Below, one piece after another: positions 14,162 to 16,154 of a stretch of DNA of 16,154 nucleotides. Positions within the stretch are counted from its first letter, which is position 1; each line of letters starts with the position of its first letter. The position numbers and the translations under genes are program-made. The stretch lies in the NCBI GenBank assembly GCA_023442755.1, contig JAEZXS010000133.1:1-16154 (forward strand). Direction: 5' to 3'. The stretch is from Pseudomonadota bacterium (GTDB taxonomy: Bacteria; Desulfobacterota; Syntrophobacteria; Syntrophobacterales; Syntrophobacteraceae). The notes under the pieces are model-generated. The model had not been told where the DNA came from, made no database searches, and saw only the letters and a program-made list of their open reading frames with translations.

Positions 14162-16154
14162 ATGAGAATGTGCCAGTCCATACTTATACCTATACTGGCA
14201 ATTTCTTTAATTTCCTGTCAGACAGCACCTCAGTCGCCCGTGCGGCAGGATTCCGTTTCACGGCCCGTTCCTCTCAACCAGTCCCCCAAACCGTATGCCC
14301 TGGGTTCGGACGATGCGCAGAAACCCGCCGCCGCTCCGACGGTGTCGAGAGACATCGAGCAGCCCGCTACCGATGCGGTTTCTTCCCTGTACTCTCAAAA
14401 TCCCGAAAGCATGAGACGCGAGCCCGAAAGCGTTGCGTCCTTCTCTAAGTCCACGACTCCTTCCAAAAAGGTCTCCCCGATCCCTCCGCATTACGGCTCC
14501 GTCCAGACGGGGCTGCTCAGCCCGCCGAGCCAGGAAGTCGGCCAGGGAGCACCGCCGCCGGCTGAAAAGGAGCGCCAGAGAATTGTCCTCAACTTTGACA
14601 AGGCCGAGGTTGGCGAAGTAACGAGCCAGATTTTCGGCGATCAGCTCAAATTGAATTATGTTCTCGATCAGACTCTTCAGGGCAGGATCAGCATGTACAT
14701 CGAAGGAGATTTCACTCCTTCCGAACTTCTGCACATGGTGACCAGGGCCTACGAGGCGAATGGCATCAGCGTAGTGCCGCGAAAGGGCTTCTACTTCATA
14801 CAGGCTTCCCAGAAGGCCGGCGGGAGCCTCCCCATTGCGGATCAGCTTCTCTTGAAACCCGATAAAGCCGGCACGCGGCCGCTCATCGTCATTTATCGCC
14901 TGCGCTATATGGATCCCAAACAGGCTGCAACCCTTATCAGCCCTTTCCTGTCCCCCGGCAGAAAAGCCGTTCCCGAAACTGTTTCCAACTCGATAGTGTT
15001 CGTGGAAGATTCCGATAACGCCAAGACCATCATCAACCTGCTCAAGACCATCGACATCAACATCCTCCAGGAAGTCAGCATGGAAATCGTTCCACTGCAG
15101 ACTATCGCTCCCCAGGATGCGGTGCAGGGCATGGATTCTCTCCTGGGCAAACTTGGCGGCTTCAAGGACAGCTCGATCAAGAACAGCCTTGCTTTCATAC
15201 CTCTACAGAACTTCGGCGGCGTGCTGGTCATGGCGCAGACCCCCGAACTTCTCAAGTCCGCCAAGCAGTGGCTCCTGGCCCTGGATGTCCAGGGAGTCGA
15301 AACCGGCCAGCAGATATATGTATACTTCGTCCAGAACGGCCTTGCCCGGGACATTGCCGATATTCTCAACTCAGTATTCGGATTGGCCGGGGCTGCCGGA
15401 GCCAAGAGAATGGAGCAGCAGGTGGTGCCGGCCGGAAGGACTGCCACACGCGGGGCTTTCGGCGGAACCGGCACCAGCGGCAGTTCCGCGTTCGGCAGGT
15501 CTTCGAGCAGCGGATTCGGCAGCTCGAGTTCAAGCGGTGGCATGTCCGGCTCCTCCTACGGAGGATCGACCTCGCGCACCGGTACATCCGGCGGTGGCTT
15601 TGCCGGCACTTCCGGCACAACGGCTGCGAGAGCAGGGACTGCCGGCGCCGCGGGTGGAGCCGGCGGTACTACGCCCAGCATTTTTTCCGGCGAAGTCATC
15701 ATCATCGCCGACGAAGTCAACAACGCCATCGTGATCCGGGCCAACGCCGCGGACTATTCCAAGGTAAAGAAAACGATGGAATCCCTCGATATCCTTCCCA
15801 GGGCCGTTCTTATAGAAGTCCTGATCGCCGAGGTACAGCTCACGAAAGAGTTCCAGTACGGACTCCAGTATTATTTCCAGGCCAACAAGGACGGCAGGAC
15901 GGGGTTCGGTCTTTCATTCGGAAACCAGACTGCAGCAAGCACCACCACGACTATCACTACCTCGGCAGCGTCTTCTCTCGTCGGCCAGACGGCCTCCGGC
16001 ATAGTCCCGGGGCTTGCGGATGGAATCGCCACCATTGCCGGACAGGGTGTCGCGATGGGTTGGGTGGCCGGCGCCAAGGATTTGGCTTTCTTTCTCCGGG
16101 CGCTGTCCTCAAAAACCAATGTTACCGTGCTTTCCACTCCTACCCTGCTGGCAA
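14162..16154 (+). CDS. gspD: type II secretion secretin GspD, probable lipoprotein (3' end beyond window)
   Basis: The frame is open from ATG 14162 to the window edge (664 codons plus one base). GspD forms the outer-membrane pore of the T2SS. A short hydrophobic signal ends in a lipobox L16-I17-S18-C19 followed by Gln, so lipidation at Cys19 is predicted. Residues about 20-137 are a Pro/Ser-rich linker. Periplasmic domains follow: N0 (about 141-212), N1 (about 241-300), N2 (about 305-378) and N3 (about 384-545). N3 is interrupted at about 409-505 by a Gly/Ser/Ala/Thr-rich insert. The secretin core starts near 547 with LIEVLIAEV and is cut off at 664. The strong ribosome binding site and the 341-bp leader suggest separate control. 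PilQ is less likely, given the gsp neighbours and the repeated N1-N3 modules. Confidence 0.9.
   Translation, partial: MRMCQSILIPILAISLISCQTAPQSPVRQDSVSRPVPLNQSPKPYALGSDDAQKPAAAPTVSRDIEQPATDAVSSLYSQNPESMRREPESVASFSKSTTPSKKVSPIPPHYGSVQTGLLSPPSQEVGQGAPPPAEKERQRIVLNFDKAEVGEVTSQIFGDQLKLNYVLDQTLQGRISMYIEGDFTPSELLHMVTRAYEANGISVVPRKGFYFIQASQKAGGSLPIADQLLLKPDKAGTRPLIVIYRLRYMDPKQAATLISPFLSPGRKAVPETVSNSIVFVEDSDNAKTIINLLKTIDINILQEVSMEIVPLQTIAPQDAVQGMDSLLGKLGGFKDSSIKNSLAFIPLQNFGGVLVMAQTPELLKSAKQWLLALDVQGVETGQQIYVYFVQNGLARDIADILNSVFGLAGAAGAKRMEQQVVPAGRTATRGAFGGTGTSGSSAFGRSSSSGFGSSSSSGGMSGSSYGGSTSRTGTSGGGFAGTSGTTAARAGTAGAAGGAGGTTPSIFSGEVIIIADEVNNAIVIRANAADYSKVKKTMESLDILPRAVLIEVLIAEVQLTKEFQYGLQYYFQANKDGRTGFGLSFGNQTAASTTTTITTSAASSLVGQTASGIVPGLADGIATIAGQGVAMGWVAGAKDLAFFLRALSSKTNVTVLSTPTLLA
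15386..15676 (+). repeat. Gly/Ser-rich low-complexity segment in gspD
   Basis: Codons for about residues 409-505 of the secretin are dominated by Gly, Ser, Ala and Thr, with many short GSS, GGS and TSG-like units such as GFGSSSSSG. They use varied synonymous codons, so this is not a simple DNA tandem repeat. It sits inside the N3 domain, where secretins are known to carry a variable flexible loop. Confidence 0.7.

Noticed and set aside
1..16154. Mobile element, prophage, CRISPR array or defence system
   Set aside because: There are no transposase, integrase or Cas-like genes, no terminal inverted repeats and no regularly spaced repeats; all clear genes are housekeeping or secretion genes.

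Overview
The window reads as chromosomal DNA of an anaerobic Gram-negative bacterium, most likely a deltaproteobacterium (Desulfobacterota, Syntrophobacter- or Geobacter-like). This is inferred from three things: the type II secretion (T2SS) gene set with PilM/PilN- and PilO-like inner-membrane proteins, the fused MEMO1-AMMECR1 protein, and an Mrp/NBP35 ATPase with an N-terminal cysteine cluster. Coding DNA is moderately GC-rich and tightly packed. I see no rRNA, tRNA, insertion sequence, prophage, CRISPR array or defence system.

Region 1 (1-2947, + strand): the tail of an unidentified gene, then a MEMO1-AMMECR1 fusion (AmmeMemoRadiSam proteins B+A), an unrecognised 182-residue protein that starts at TTG, and a protein of the zinc-dependent phospholipase C fold. 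The three complete genes are closely spaced and may form one operon.

Region 2 (2883-5762, - strand): an Mrp/NBP35-type Fe-S carrier ATPase followed 75 bp later by a full-length transketolase. The transketolase end overlaps the end of the phospholipase-like gene convergently by 65 bp.

Region 3 (5763-6225): a 463-bp divergent intergenic region with candidate promoters in both directions, a 10-bp direct repeat and a doubtful small reading frame.

Region 4 (6226-16154, + strand): a T2SS operon in the order gspE, gspF, gspH-like, gspI-like, gspJ, gspK, a gspL/PilM-PilN-type gene, a gspM/PilO-type gene, a 341-bp gap, and gspD, which runs off the window. GspE powers assembly through the GspF platform. 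The pseudopilins H, I, J and K form the tip complex of the piston. GspL and GspM couple the ATPase to the periplasm, and GspD is the outer-membrane pore. No gene for the major pseudopilin GspG or the clamp protein GspC is visible, although the piston and the link to the secretin need them; they may lie beyond the window. The secretin has a lipobox, so it may be a self-piloting liposecretin, and it carries a glycine/serine-rich insert of about 95 residues in its N3 domain.

I found no clearly new biological system. The most distinctive content is the unusual T2SS: its missing components, lipidated secretin, GspL/PilM-PilN fusion and the gap before gspD.
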